Notes: generated from the sequence alone by a model not told the origin. Positions 17,435 to 26,641 are shown, counted from the first letter of the stretch. The stretch: 64,000 nt of DNA from CAG-791 sp000431495 (GCA_052117605.1 JBQKIT010000001.1), one strand, 5' to 3'. Made by a program: numbers and translations.

Positions 17435-17881
17435 ATGAAGGTAATTCTGTTGGAGGATGTGAAATCCCTTGGCAAAAAGGGAGATATTGTCAATGTCAGC
17501 GATGGCTATGCAAGAAACTTTGTCCTTCCGAAGCATGTCGGCGTAGAGGCAACGGAGAAGAATAAGAATGAGCTTAAGCTTCAGAAGCAGCACGAGGACA
17601 AGCTCGCGGCGGAACGCCTTGCAGAGGCCAAGGCGCTGGCACAGAAGCTGGAGGGCCTGAAGATTGAGGTTACCATGAAGGCCGGAGAGAATGGCAAGGT
17701 CTTTGGTTCCGTTGCGTCGAAGGAGATTGCGGAGCAGGCGAAGAAGCAGCATGGTCTTGAGCTGGACAAGAAAAAGATCGTTCTTGCAGAGCCGATCAAA
17801 TCCTTCGGAATGCATGAGGTGGGAATCAAGCTCCATCCTGAAGTGACAGGAAAGCTGTATGTTCTGGTGAAGGAAGCCTGA
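17435..17881 (+). CDS. rplI: 50S ribosomal protein L9
   Basis: Large-subunit protein L9, 148 residues, the usual size. The N-terminal domain (MKVILLEDVKSLGKKGDIVNVSDGYARNFL-like) binds 23S rRNA, a long charged helix (KNKNELKLQKQHEDKLAAERLAEAKAL) connects it to the C-terminal domain (GKVFGSVASKEIAE). CAGGAGG precedes ATG 17435. Its start lies 22 bp after the gdpP stop. Confidence 0.97.
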   Translation: MKVILLEDVKSLGKKGDIVNVSDGYARNFVLPKHVGVEATEKNKNELKLQKQHEDKLAAERLAEAKALAQKLEGLKIEVTMKAGENGKVFGSVASKEIAEQAKKQHGLELDKKKIVLAEPIKSFGMHEVGIKLHPEVTGKLYVLVKEA

Positions 17882-17890
17882 TCAGGAAGA

Positions 17891-17910
17891 TGCCTGCAGA
17901 CCTGCAGGCA
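17891..17910 (+). other. Intergenic hairpin between rplI and dnaB
   Basis: A perfect 8-bp stem TGCCTGCA/TGCAGGCA with loop GACC sits immediately before the GAGGAAG site of dnaB. There is no T-run, so it is more likely to affect mRNA stability or dnaB translation than to terminate. Confidence 0.45.
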
Positions 17911-17920
17911 GAGGAAGAAA

Positions 17921-19276
17921 ATGCCCGAAGAAGATGTGGTAAAAAGAATAATGCCCCATAATCTGGAGGCGGAGATGTCGGTTGTCGGTGCCATGCTGAT
18001 GGATCAGCAGGCGATCGGAAGCGTCATGGAGCTTCTGACTCCGGACGACTTCTATTCCAGACAGTACGGGCTTATGTACGAGTCCATTCTGGAGCTGGAG
18101 CAAAGCGGAATGGCGGTCGATCCGGTTACACTTCAGGAGAAGCTGAAGGAGAAAAATCTGCCTCCGGAGATGTACGATGCCAGAACTCTTGGTACACTGA
18201 TTGCGCAGGTGCCGACCTCTGCCAATGTGGCCAGCTATGCCCGTATTGTGGCGGAGAAGGCGATGATGCGAAGGACCATCCGTGTCTGCGAGGATGTTGC
18301 CAACGAGGCTTATGCGGGCACAGGAGACGCACAGACGGTCATGACAAAGGCGGAGGAGGAGATCTTTCGGCTGTCACAAGGGAATAAGGGGTCGGAATAT
18401 CAGGATATCCGGCAGATTGTTTCCAATGCGATGCGCAAGATTGTCATGGCATCCAAGATCAGCGGCAACATTACCGGTATTCCGACCGGCTTCACGGACC
18501 TGGACAGCAAGACAGCAGGACTTCAGCCTGCAGATCTGATCCTGATTGCAGCCAGACCTTCCATGGGAAAAACGGCCTTTGTCCTGAACATCGCGGAGAA
18601 CTGCGGAGTGCGGCAGGGGAAGCATGTTGCAATCTTCTCACTGGAAATGTCGAAGGAACAGCTGATCAACCGTATGTTTTCACTGGAAAGCCATGTGGAT
18701 GCACAGAAAATCCGTACCGGTGATCTGTCTGAAGGCGAATGGGCGGATCTGATTGAGGGAGCTGAGACGATTGGTGAGTCCAATCTGATGATTGATGATA
18801 CTCCTGCGATTACCGTGGGAGCGCTCCGTTCGAAGTGCATGAAGTTTAAGATGGAGCATGGTCTGGACATGATTATCATCGACTATCTGCAGCTGATGAG
18901 CGGAAGCGGGGCAAGGAATTCGGATTCGCGCCAGCAGGAGATTTCAGAGATTTCAAGATCACTGAAGGCGGTGGCCAGAGAGCTGAATGTGCCGGTGATT
19001 GCACTGTCACAGCTGTCCCGTGCGGTGGAATCCCGTACCGATAAAAGACCGATGCTATCCGATCTTCGTGAGTCCGGTGCAATCGAGCAGGATGCGGATA
19101 TTGTAATGTTCATATATCGCGATGAGTATTATCATGAGGATTCTCCGGACAAGGGAATTGCGGAGATCATCATTGCGAAGCAGAGAAACGGTCCCATTGG
19201 TACCGTACAGCTTAAATGGCTGCCGGAGCTGACCAAGTTTGCAAACCTGGCTGGTGCGGGCGGCAGGGAAGGATAA
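17921..19276 (+). CDS. dnaB: Replicative DNA helicase
   Basis: Hexameric helicase that unwinds the replication fork (called DnaC in B. subtilis); 451 residues. The N-terminal helical domain begins PHNLEAEMSVVGAML. The RecA-like domain has Walker A ARPSMGKTAFVLN near residue 212 and Walker B MIIIDYLQLM near 321, then SQLSRAVESR and DLRESGAIEQDAD, all diagnostic. No intein is present. Its probable loader (DnaI-like) and a DnaD-domain protein are encoded at 44743-46499 in this window. Stop and the next ATG are separated by one base. Confidence 0.98.
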   Translation: MPEEDVVKRIMPHNLEAEMSVVGAMLMDQQAIGSVMELLTPDDFYSRQYGLMYESILELEQSGMAVDPVTLQEKLKEKNLPPEMYDARTLGTLIAQVPTSANVASYARIVAEKAMMRRTIRVCEDVANEAYAGTGDAQTVMTKAEEEIFRLSQGNKGSEYQDIRQIVSNAMRKIVMASKISGNITGIPTGFTDLDSKTAGLQPADLILIAARPSMGKTAFVLNIAENCGVRQGKHVAIFSLEMSKEQLINRMFSLESHVDAQKIRTGDLSEGEWADLIEGAETIGESNLMIDDTPAITVGALRSKCMKFKMEHGLDMIIIDYLQLMSGSGARNSDSRQQEISEISRSLKAVARELNVPVIALSQLSRAVESRTDKRPMLSDLRESGAIEQDADIVMFIYRDEYYHEDSPDKGIAEIIIAKQRNGPIGTVQLKWLPELTKFANLAGAGGREG

Positions 19277-19277
19277 T

Positions 19278-20729
19278 ATGTCAGATATGATCTTGACCGG
19301 AAAAGGGAAAAAGCACAGCAGGCAGGATCGGGAAAAACAATTGTTTTTCCTGATCCTTATTCTTTCCTTTTTTGCAATTCTTGTATTTAATGTGCTGACC
19401 CCGATGCTCTCGGACGATTATGCATATGCGATGGAGGTGCAGAAGGCCGGTTCCCTTGCGGATCTTTTCCGACAGGAATATCACCAGTATATGACCTGGA
19501 ACGGAAGGAGCGTGGTCCATTTTATTCTTCGCGTTTTTCTGTTTCTTCCGTCGTGGGTGTTCAAGCTGGCGAACAGTGCGGCTTTTGTTGCGGTTTCTCT
19601 TCTGATGTGGAAGCTGACGGAACCGGACCGGGAATATGATTGCTATACACTTCTGATGGTTCAGCTCGGACTGTGGCTGTATGCGGTTGATTTTTCGGAG
19701 ACGATTCTGTGGGAGGACGGCGCATGCAATTACCTTTGGGGTGCCCTGCTGATTCTGCTGTTTATGGCCATGGAGCGGAGAACATTGGTGCAACAGGCTT
19801 CTTTTCACCTGTCAGAGGCACTGGGGCTGCTGCTCCTTGGCATCCTGGCGGGATGGTGCAACGAGAATACGTCAGGAGGCTGCCTTCTGTATCTTCTCAT
19901 CCTTGCAGCGGAAGAAATTCGAAAGAATACGAAAAGCCGTAAGGGAAGAGGTGAGGAAAACAGCCGGAAGAAGCGATCAGAAGGTGCGATTCCTGCAGCC
20001 TATCTGGTTGGGCTTTGCGGAAATATTCTTGGTCTTGCAATGATGGTGCTTTCTCCGGGCGGAAGGCTTCGTGCGTCTTATGCAGAGGAGGAAAACTATC
20101 AGGGGATTCTTGGACTTCTTGCCAGAGTGCAGAAGATTACATTGACGATTCACGAGTATTTCGGCCTCCTTCTTGCAGTGTTTGCTGTCTGTCTGGTCCT
20201 TCTGATTCTTCAGAAGAATCGCATGGCATACAGAAGGATGCTGCTCTATCTGGTCCTGTTTCTGGCAACCTCCTATGCGTTGACGGCCACCAGACAGACG
20301 CAGCCGAGGGCTTTCTTCGGAGCTGGTCTGTTCCTGATGATCGGACTGATCTGCGGACTTCGGGAAATGATGAAAGAGAAAGAGCGTGAAAATCGACTCC
20401 TCCTTCAGGCTGCAGGCTATGGGATTCTAGCGGTGCTTCTTCTTCGGTTCTTTTTCGTGTATGTGGAGGAGGGGACAAATCTGGCAAGAATTTACAGGGA
20501 TGAGACAAACCGGATCGCTTACATCGAAGAGCAGAGAAATCTTGGAAAAGAAGAGATTGTTGTACCGCTCGTACATACTGATTTTTATAATCCGTATTCC
20601 GCCATCGAGAAGATGGAGATGACAGATGATCCTGGGTACTGGATCAATATCTTTTACGAGGAGTATTACGGAGTGCCGTCAATCCGGGCAATTCCGTATG
20701 ACGACTGGGTCGAAGCAAACGGCTCGTGA
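19278..20729 (+). CDS. Multi-pass membrane protein (DUF6056-like)
   Basis: A 483-residue integral membrane protein with about 10-11 hydrophobic segments and a short C-terminal extracytoplasmic domain. The MLSDDYAYA motif after the first helix and the FSETILWEDGACNYLWGA block resemble DUF6056 / glycosyltransferase-like membrane proteins that handle lipid-linked sugars in Firmicutes. The acidic pair DD after TM1 is typical of GT-C folds, so transfer of a sugar to a surface polymer is a reasonable inference, not shown. ATG 19278 follows GGGAAGGA and begins one base after the dnaB stop. Followed by a terminator. Confidence 0.7.
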   Translation: MSDMILTGKGKKHSRQDREKQLFFLILILSFFAILVFNVLTPMLSDDYAYAMEVQKAGSLADLFRQEYHQYMTWNGRSVVHFILRVFLFLPSWVFKLANSAAFVAVSLLMWKLTEPDREYDCYTLLMVQLGLWLYAVDFSETILWEDGACNYLWGALLILLFMAMERRTLVQQASFHLSEALGLLLLGILAGWCNENTSGGCLLYLLILAAEEIRKNTKSRKGRGEENSRKKRSEGAIPAAYLVGLCGNILGLAMMVLSPGGRLRASYAEEENYQGILGLLARVQKITLTIHEYFGLLLAVFAVCLVLLILQKNRMAYRRMLLYLVLFLATSYALTATRQTQPRAFFGAGLFLMIGLICGLREMMKEKERENRLLLQAAGYGILAVLLLRFFFVYVEEGTNLARIYRDETNRIAYIEEQRNLGKEEIVVPLVHTDFYNPYSAIEKMEMTDDPGYWINIFYEEYYGVPSIRAIPYDDWVEANGS

Positions 20730-20778
20730 AACAGAACTGTGCGTTTGAAGGTGTTTCCATGTGTTCAAAAATAAAAAA

Positions 20779-20813
20779 CGGGAAGGTTTTCAGATGAAAA
20801 CCTTCCCGCTTTT
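20779..20813. terminator. Bidirectional terminator between 19278 gene and ferredoxin
   Basis: A 12-bp perfect stem (CGGGAAGGTTTT/AAAACCTTCCCG) with a 6-nt loop has CTTTTATTT on its right and AAATAAAAAA on its left. It can therefore stop both the plus-strand gene and the minus-strand ferredoxin gene. Confidence 0.9.
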
Positions 20814-20852
20814 ATTTCGCATTCTTGCCTGCGTCTATACCAAGGGAATCAA

Positions 20853-21023
20853 TCAGCCCTCGGAGATAGCGCCTACAGGACACTGAGCCTCGCAAGCTCC
20901 GCAATCGATGCAGGTATCTGCATTGATCTCGTAGTGTGCATCACCCTGAGCAATAGCCTGAACAGGGCACTGAGCAGCGCAGGAACCGCAGCTGATGCAA
21001 GCATCACTGATAACACGTGCCAT
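20853..21023 (-). CDS. 2[4Fe-4S] ferredoxin
   Basis: Small clostridial-type ferredoxin of 56 residues with two cluster motifs, CISCGSCAAQCP and CIDCGACEAQCP, and the pseudo-twofold repeat typical of the family. It carries low-potential electrons. It lies 170 bp downstream of the pyruvate:ferredoxin oxidoreductase gene on the same strand, so it is very probably the acceptor of that enzyme. Start ATG at 21023 has AAGGAGGT upstream; an earlier in-frame ATG at 21050 lacks one. Confidence 0.97.
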   Translation of the reverse strand: MARVISDACISCGSCAAQCPVQAIAQGDAHYEINADTCIDCGACEAQCPVGAISEG

Positions 21024-21079
21024 AGTAGTAACCTCCTTCAATATTCGCATATATCATGTATAGGATACGTTTTCTGAAG

Positions 21080-21111
21080 AAAGGACAGACATCCAAGGAT
21101 GCCTGTCCTTT
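21080..21111 (-). terminator. Hairpin downstream of PFOR, probable terminator/attenuator
   Basis: AAAGGACAGACATCC pairs with GGATGCCTGTCCTTT (one wobble) to give about 13 bp. On the minus strand it is followed by a short pyrimidine tract (TTTCTTC). It probably limits read-through from nifJ into the ferredoxin gene rather than stopping it fully. Confidence 0.5.
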
Positions 21112-21193
21112 GATCTTGTACAATCTTACAACCAGCTATATCGGTTAGACAATGCTAAGTTTGCATAGCCCGCCTTATCCGAAATTCAGCAGA

Positions 21194-24100
21194 TTAGTTG
21201 TTGTAGAGAGCACCAAGCTTCTCAAGATAAGCGTAGTGTGCCTTTGCGTGAGCTTCCGCCTCTGCAAACAGCTTTGCAGCTCTCTCAGGGTTCTTACGCT
21301 GCAGGGAGGTGTAACGAACCTCTCCGCCAAGGAACTCGCTGTACTCCTTGGTTGCAGGCTTGGAGTCCAGAGTGAACTTCTTGTCGCCGCCAGCCGGGTT
21401 GAAACGGAACAGGTTGTAGTAGCCGGTCTCAACAGCCAGCTTCTCTTCGTCCTGAGCCTTGTTCATACCCTTGCGGATACCATGGTTGATGCAAGGAGCG
21501 TAAGCAATGATCAGGGACGGTCCCGGATAAGCCTCAGCCTCTGCGATCGCCTTGATGCACTGGTTGCGGTCAGCACCCATGGAGATCTGAGCAACGTATA
21601 CATAGCCGTAGCTCATTGCCATAGCTGCAAGATCCTTCTGAACGGTCTCCTTGCCGGCTGCTGCGAACTGAGCAACTGCGCCTTCCGGAGTAGCCTTGGA
21701 GGACTGCCCGCCGGTGTTGGAGTAAACCTCGGTGTTTACAACGAAGATGTTGACGTCCTTACCGGAAGCAAGTACGTGATCTACTCCGCCGTAGCCGATA
21801 TCGAATGCCCATCCGTCACCACCGAAGATCCACTGGGACTTCTTAGCAAGGTAATCCTTCTCTTTCAGGATATCCTTAGCTGCATCGGAGCCATCTGCCT
21901 CAAGAGCTGCGATCAGCTTCTCGGTAGCAGTACCGTTCTCAGCGCCCTTTGTGAAGGTGTCGAGATACTCCTGGCTGCCTTCGCCGCCCCATGCTTCAAC
22001 CTTAGCCTTAAGCTGGGAACGAATTGCATCGTTGGCAAGGAACATACCATAACCAAACTCTGCAGCATCCTCGAACAGGGAGTTGGACCATGCCGGGCCG
22101 TGTCCCTTTGCATTTACGGTATAAGGAGTGGAAGGTGAAGAGTTGCCCCAGATCGAGGAGCATCCGGTTGCGTTTGCAACATACATTCTGTCACCAAACA
22201 GCTGAGTGATGAGCTTGATGTAAGGTGTCTCGCCGCAGCCTGCGCAGGCTCCGGAGAACTCAAGCAGAGGCTGCTTGAACTGAGATCCCTTTACGGTCGT
22301 CTCCTTGAACTTCTCAACAACGTCATTCTTGATCGGAAGCTTCACTGCATAATCAAAGGCGGTCTGCTGGTTCGGAAGAGCCTGAGCCTCATCCAGTCTG
22401 GTCATGGTCAGTGTAGCAGCCTTCATATTGCCAGGGCAAACGTTCGCGCAGGATCCGCAGCCTGTGCAGTCAAGGCTGGAAACAACGATTGCGAACTTGT
22501 ATCCGGGCATGCCGGTCAGATCCTTGGTAACAGTGCCTGCAGGCGCGTTTGCAGCTTCCTCTTCGGTCATAGCGATCGGACGGATTGCTGCGTGAGGGCA
22601 GACATAAGAGCAGAAAGTACACTCGATGCAGCTCTCAGCATTCCATACAGGAACGTTAACCGCGATGCCGCGCTTCTCGAATGCAGAAGCACCGGAAGGA
22701 GTGGAGCCGTCCACGTAAGGAAGAACGTCGGAAACCTTCAGGCCATTGCCTTCCTGAGCGGAAACAGCAATCTGAATGTTGTTGACGAATGCCTCAACGT
22801 CCTTACGGTCAGAAGTAACCTTCTTGAAATCAAGACCCTCGTCTGCTGCGTTTGCCCAGCTCTCCGGAATCTCTACCTTGTGCCAGTTCTTAGCGCCGGC
22901 ATCAATAGCAGCCCAGTTCTTCTCAACGACATCCTGACCCTTGCGGCCGTATGTCTTCTGAGCAGCATCCTTCATCAGCTGTACAGCATGCTCTTCCGGA
23001 ATGATCTTGGTGATCGTGAAGAATGCAGACTGAAGGATCGTGTTGATACGGGTCGGGCCCATGCCGGTCTCGATACCAAGCTTTACACCATCGATGGTGT
23101 AGAAGTTGATGTGGTGATCGTACATGAACTTCTTAACCTGTCCTGGGATATGCTCTTCCAGCTCAGCATCGCTCCAGGAGCAGTTCAGCAGGAAGGATCC
23201 TCCGTCAACCAGCTCCTGTACCATGTTGAACTTACGCATGTATGCCGGGTTATGGCATGCAACGAAGTTTGCCTGATGGATCAGGTAGGTCGACTTGATC
23301 GGCTTTTTACCAAAACGAAGGTGGGACATGGTAACACCGCCGGACTTCTTGGAGTCGTAATCAAAATATGCCTGAGCATACATGTCGGTGTTGTCGCCGA
23401 TGATCTTGATGGAGTTCTTGTTGGCACCTACAGTACCATCTGCACCAAGGCCCCAGAACTTGCAGCATACGGTTCCCTCGGGTGTGGTAACGATTTCCTT
23501 GCCGGTAGGCAGAGAAAGGTGGGTAACATCATCATCGATGCCGATGGTGAATCTCTTCTTGTCTTCGTTGTTGTAAACAGCGATGATCTGTGCAGGAGTG
23601 GTGTCCTTGGAGCCAAGACCGTATCTGCCGGTGAATACCGGAACCTGATCGAACTTGGAGCCCTTCAGAGCTGCAACAACATCCAGGAACAGAGGCTCGC
23701 CGATGGAGCCGGGCTCCTTGGTGCGGTCAAGAACAGAAATCTTCTTAACAGTATCCGGAATTGCCTCGATGAGCGCTTCTGCGGAGAAAGGTCTGTACAG
23801 ACGAACCTTTACAAGACCAACCTTCTGGCCCTGAGCGTTCAGATAATCAATGGTCTCCTCGATGGTCTCGTTGACGGAGCCCATTGCGATGATAACCTGC
23901 TCTGCGTCTGCAGCGCCGTAGTAGTTGAACAGCTTGTAATCGGTGCCGAGCTTTGCATTGACCTTGTCCATGTACTTCTGAACAATTGCAGGCATCTCGT
24001 CGTAAGTGGTGTTGCAGGCCTCACGGGTTGTGAAGAAGATGTCCGGGTTCTGCGCAGAGCCCATCTGGCGGGGATGATTCGGATTCAGAGCCTTGTCGCG

Positions 24101-24709
24101 GAACTCCTGAACCTTGTCCAGATCGATCATATCCTTCAGATCATCGTAATCCCAAACCTGAATCTTCTGAATCTCGTGAGAGGTGCGGAAGCCGTCGAAG
24201 AAGTTGATGAAAGGAAGCTTTCCGTCAACTGCTGCGCAGTAAGCAACAGGTGTCAGATCCATAACCTCCTGAACGGAGCTCTCGCAGAGCATGGCAGCAC
24301 CGGTCTGACGACATGCATATACGTCAGAATGGTCACCGAAGATGTTCAGTGCATGAGTAGCTACGCAGCGTGCAGAAACGTTGAATACGGCCGGAAGACC
24401 TTCGCCTGCAACCTTGTAGATGTTCGGGATCATCAGAAGAAGTCCCTGGGAAGCGGTAAAGGTAGAGGTCATGGCACCTGCTACGATGGAGCCGTGTGTT
24501 GCACCTGCAGCACCTGCCTCGGACTGCATCTCGGTTACGTGCACAACGTCTCCGAAGATATTCTTGCGTCCGGCAGTTGCCCATTCGTCAACGTGCTCAG
24601 GCATAACCGATGACGGTGTGATGGGGTAGATGGTAGCAACTTCTGTATACGCATACGCGGCGTGTGCAGCAGCTTCGTTACCATCCATGGTTAAGTACTT
24701 TCTTGCCAT
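21194..24709 (-). CDS. nifJ: Pyruvate:ferredoxin (flavodoxin) oxidoreductase
   Basis: Single-chain homodimeric PFOR, 1171 residues, that converts pyruvate and CoA to acetyl-CoA, CO2 and reduced ferredoxin; the central step of clostridial fermentation. The N-terminal domain starts with MDGNEAAAHAAYAYTEVATIYPITPSS. The gamma and EKR regions follow, then two ferredoxin-like cluster motifs (CIECTFCSYVCP and CTGCGSCANVCP near residues 690-760). The C-terminal TPP domain has the GDGWAFDIGYGG motif and a distal Cys for the third cluster (GACAGCGE). ATAGGAGGA precedes the ATG. Upstream lies a promoter and a pair of palindromes. Ferredoxin is encoded downstream. Confidence 0.98.
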   Translation of the reverse strand: MARKYLTMDGNEAAAHAAYAYTEVATIYPITPSSVMPEHVDEWATAGRKNIFGDVVHVTEMQSEAGAAGATHGSIVAGAMTSTFTASQGLLLMIPNIYKVAGEGLPAVFNVSARCVATHALNIFGDHSDVYACRQTGAAMLCESSVQEVMDLTPVAYCAAVDGKLPFINFFDGFRTSHEIQKIQVWDYDDLKDMIDLDKVQEFRDKALNPNHPRQMGSAQNPDIFFTTREACNTTYDEMPAIVQKYMDKVNAKLGTDYKLFNYYGAADAEQVIIAMGSVNETIEETIDYLNAQGQKVGLVKVRLYRPFSAEALIEAIPDTVKKISVLDRTKEPGSIGEPLFLDVVAALKGSKFDQVPVFTGRYGLGSKDTTPAQIIAVYNNEDKKRFTIGIDDDVTHLSLPTGKEIVTTPEGTVCCKFWGLGADGTVGANKNSIKIIGDNTDMYAQAYFDYDSKKSGGVTMSHLRFGKKPIKSTYLIHQANFVACHNPAYMRKFNMVQELVDGGSFLLNCSWSDAELEEHIPGQVKKFMYDHHINFYTIDGVKLGIETGMGPTRINTILQSAFFTITKIIPEEHAVQLMKDAAQKTYGRKGQDVVEKNWAAIDAGAKNWHKVEIPESWANAADEGLDFKKVTSDRKDVEAFVNNIQIAVSAQEGNGLKVSDVLPYVDGSTPSGASAFEKRGIAVNVPVWNAESCIECTFCSYVCPHAAIRPIAMTEEEAANAPAGTVTKDLTGMPGYKFAIVVSSLDCTGCGSCANVCPGNMKAATLTMTRLDEAQALPNQQTAFDYAVKLPIKNDVVEKFKETTVKGSQFKQPLLEFSGACAGCGETPYIKLITQLFGDRMYVANATGCSSIWGNSSPSTPYTVNAKGHGPAWSNSLFEDAAEFGYGMFLANDAIRSQLKAKVEAWGGEGSQEYLDTFTKGAENGTATEKLIAALEADGSDAAKDILKEKDYLAKKSQWIFGGDGWAFDIGYGGVDHVLASGKDVNIFVVNTEVYSNTGGQSSKATPEGAVAQFAAAGKETVQKDLAAMAMSYGYVYVAQISMGADRNQCIKAIAEAEAYPGPSLIIAYAPCINHGIRKGMNKAQDEEKLAVETGYYNLFRFNPAGGDKKFTLDSKPATKEYSEFLGGEVRYTSLQRKNPERAAKLFAEAEAHAKAHYAYLEKLGALYNN

Positions 24710-24789
24710 TTTGATTTCCTCCTATATGATTTGATGCATGACCGGGCAAAAGGCAAACTACGCCCGTTCATGCGGATCTATCGCTTAGA

Positions 24790-24818
24790 AGTCTATCATT
24801 TGGATTGTGAGAATGCAA
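24790..24818 (-). promoter_or_regulatory. Promoter of nifJ
   Basis: Reading the minus strand: TTGCAT (24818-24813), 17-bp spacer, TAGACT (24795-24790) with a TGA just upstream. The predicted start is near 24783, about 74 bases before the ATG. Confidence 0.6.
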
Positions 24819-24860
24819 CGATTCCGGGCTTAAGAGAAGGGGAAATTTCGTTAAAAATAG

Positions 24861-24894
24861 CTAATATATATTGGTGAAAACTAATATATATTAG
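24861..24894. promoter_or_regulatory. Tandem palindromic operator-like pair upstream of nifJ
   Basis: CTAATATATATTAG at 24881-24894 is a perfect 14-bp palindrome. CTAATATATATTGG at 24861-24874 is the same site with one change. They start exactly 20 bp apart, two helical turns. Together they also form a 13-bp inverted repeat. They lie about 45-80 bp upstream of the predicted -35 box of nifJ, in the gap after mecA. A dimeric regulator site is the simplest reading; a very AT-rich terminator for mecA (TATTTTT follows on the minus strand) is the alternative. Confidence 0.55.
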
Positions 24895-24938
24895 CTTGAG
24901 ACAACAAAACGGTTTCAGATATAGAAGAAGACCTGCGC

Positions 24939-25697
24939 TCAGTCAGAAAAGCGCGCGAGCTGTCCGATTGCTCCAGACGGAATCAGAATATGACCGTGCT
25001 CTTCCAGATACTGTTCTCTGGCATAGGTAACAGGGAGCAGGACGGAATACTCCGATACAGCAGCAAGAATCGGCTGCATCTTTCGAACCTCTTCGATGTC
25101 CTTCATTTTGAGCAGAAGAAGATAGTTGCTGCTGCTCTTCAGAAGAATACTCTCACCGGTATAGGCACTGCAGATACGTGCTGCCGCCTTCAGCAGGCTG
25201 TCCATGCTGTCAAAGGAATACAGACGGTTGCATGCGGCATAAATACGAAATTTTTCAAGAGCATCCTTAACCTCCGCAGAAGGAGCGTGGGAGGAAGATG
25301 CAGCTGGAACGGTGCTCTCGTTTCCTTCAGGCCTGGAAGAGGTGATGGAATGCAGAAGCTGTTCAAAGGAACCCGGCAAAGAACCGGAAATTCCCTCGGA
25401 AGCGGTGAGAGAAGGAGCAAAACCGGAAAAGCGGGTATCCAGTTCCTCCGGATTCTCAACCTTGGTCACAACGAGGACGATACTGCCTTCGCTCATGGGA
25501 ATGGCTTCTATCATCAGAGGAATATTATCTGCCTCAAAGCCAAACTGGGAAGCCGCCTGCTGCATCATTTCACGGAAGAGATTCCGTGCCTTTTCTGTGC
25601 CGTAGGCCAGTTCACTCAGCTTGATCTGACGTGCGGCCAGATCTTCTCCGGTCAGCGTAAACCGGATTTGATTGTCACTGATCTTTTCTATTTTCAA
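24939..25697 (-). CDS. mecA: Adaptor protein MecA
   Basis: Adaptor that delivers substrates to the ClpCP protease in Firmicutes; 252 residues. It begins with the typical MKIEKISDNQIRFTLTGEDLAAR block, followed by ELAYGTEKARNLFREMMQQA, an acidic/Ser-rich linker (about 90-140) and the C-terminal ClpC-binding domain (about 145-245). The start codon is TTG at 25697 (minus strand), supported by GGAGG 8 bp upstream. Stands between nifJ and a gene-poor region. Confidence 0.92.
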   Translation of the reverse strand: MKIEKISDNQIRFTLTGEDLAARQIKLSELAYGTEKARNLFREMMQQAASQFGFEADNIPLMIEAIPMSEGSIVLVVTKVENPEELDTRFSGFAPSLTASEGISGSLPGSFEQLLHSITSSRPEGNESTVPAASSSHAPSAEVKDALEKFRIYAACNRLYSFDSMDSLLKAAARICSAYTGESILLKSSSNYLLLLKMKDIEEVRKMQPILAAVSEYSVLLPVTYAREQYLEEHGHILIPSGAIGQLARFSD

Positions 25698-25731
25698 CAG
25701 AGGGACCTCCTTCCTTTATATTTGTCTAAAC

Positions 25732-25761
25732 AGTGTAGCGGGAGAACCGTTTGGCAGTCAA
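25732..25761 (-). promoter_or_regulatory. Promoter of mecA
   Basis: On the minus strand TTGACT (25761-25756) and TACACT (25737-25732) are 18 bp apart. The predicted start is near 25725, about 28 bases before the TTG start codon. Confidence 0.6.
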
Positions 25762-26612
25762 TCATTCGCTGCGAAAGTTTAGAAAAGTTTCACTGCTTCG
25801 AAGAAAAGCAAAGAGTTGTGAAAATAAACGAAAAATGCGAGATACGGAGTTTCATGATGCACAGAGATTGAAAATGAGAAACAGATCCGATACGATGAAT
25901 TTGCCGAAAGGGACGGGCAATCAGGCATCGTAAAGGAGGCGATGAACGTATCCCGTTCGAACAGTCTTATCTATATCAGCATTCTACGTATCACGATTTC
26001 AATGGGGTTTCCATTGTCTTTTGGACATTGTTTTGTCCATCGAAGATAATTTTTCCTGTTTTTTATGTAGAGAACAATTACATCAGGCTATGCACATGAT
26101 GTTCGACGAGGGGGTTGCCGGCAGTTTTTGCGGGAACAATGGTTCACGGAAAACCGACCGCAGATATGAGCGGTACGATGCAGAAATATGTCGAAGCACA
26201 AACAGAAAGCTTAAAAGCAGATGCGATCCGCTTTCTTTTCGGAAGGGATACGGAAACCAGCTGGGATGATTCTCACGGAAAACCTTCTGGTTGACGGATT
26301 CCGAAGTCTATGTAGGAGTCTTATCCACGTAAGGCGCATGGAGTGTGCCAAACGGAAGCTGACAGGATTCTTATGTCTGATCCATATCATTCTCCATATC
26401 TGGGACCGATTCGGTCAGTCTTTGGGTGTGGCAGCAAATTCAGTTTTCCGGAGCCGCAGGAGCCTCCGGGCCCCCGCTTGTTGGGCCGCCGCGGCTGGAA
26501 TCCGAATGCTGCCACACCATCTTGTGCGGATACCGTTTCCGGCCCTCTGTGCCCGCGAATCAACATGAAAGTCCCTGCCGGTTACAGAGAGTGGCAGCCG
26601 ATACGCGGATAG
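25762..26612. other. About 850 bp without an intact recognisable gene
   Basis: No frame here has both a good ribosome binding site and a recognisable protein. A 35-codon frame at 25942-26049 has AAGGAGG but only 2 bp spacing. A 51-codon frame at 26139-26294 (starts MVHGKPTADMSG) has soluble, protein-like composition but no binding site. Downstream frames are broken by stops and base composition changes along the stretch, including the GC-rich patch at 26455-26500. This looks like the remnant of one or more decayed genes or an unannotated RNA region. I recognise no family, tRNA or repeat in it. Confidence 0.5.
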
Positions 26613-26632
26613 AAGACAGTGCGGAAAATGTT

Positions 26633-26641
26633 TGCTATAAT
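26633..26641 (+). promoter_or_regulatory. Extended -10 promoter for the GH18 gene
   Basis: TGC-TATAAT, a perfect extended -10. The -35 region (AAGACA at 26613-26618, 17-bp spacing) is weak. The predicted start is near 26648. Confidence 0.65.

Noticed and set aside
21080..21111. Riboswitch upstream of ferredoxin
   Set aside because: A simple stem-loop with a short pyrimidine tract; better explained as a terminator or attenuator.
22592..24613. 673-codon plus-strand frame opposite nifJ
   Set aside because: A shadow of the PFOR gene; its sequence is the reverse reading of conserved PFOR codons and shows no family.
24861..24894. Rex operator
   Set aside because: The palindrome CTAATATATATTAG lacks the TTGTGA/TCACAA half-sites of Rex.
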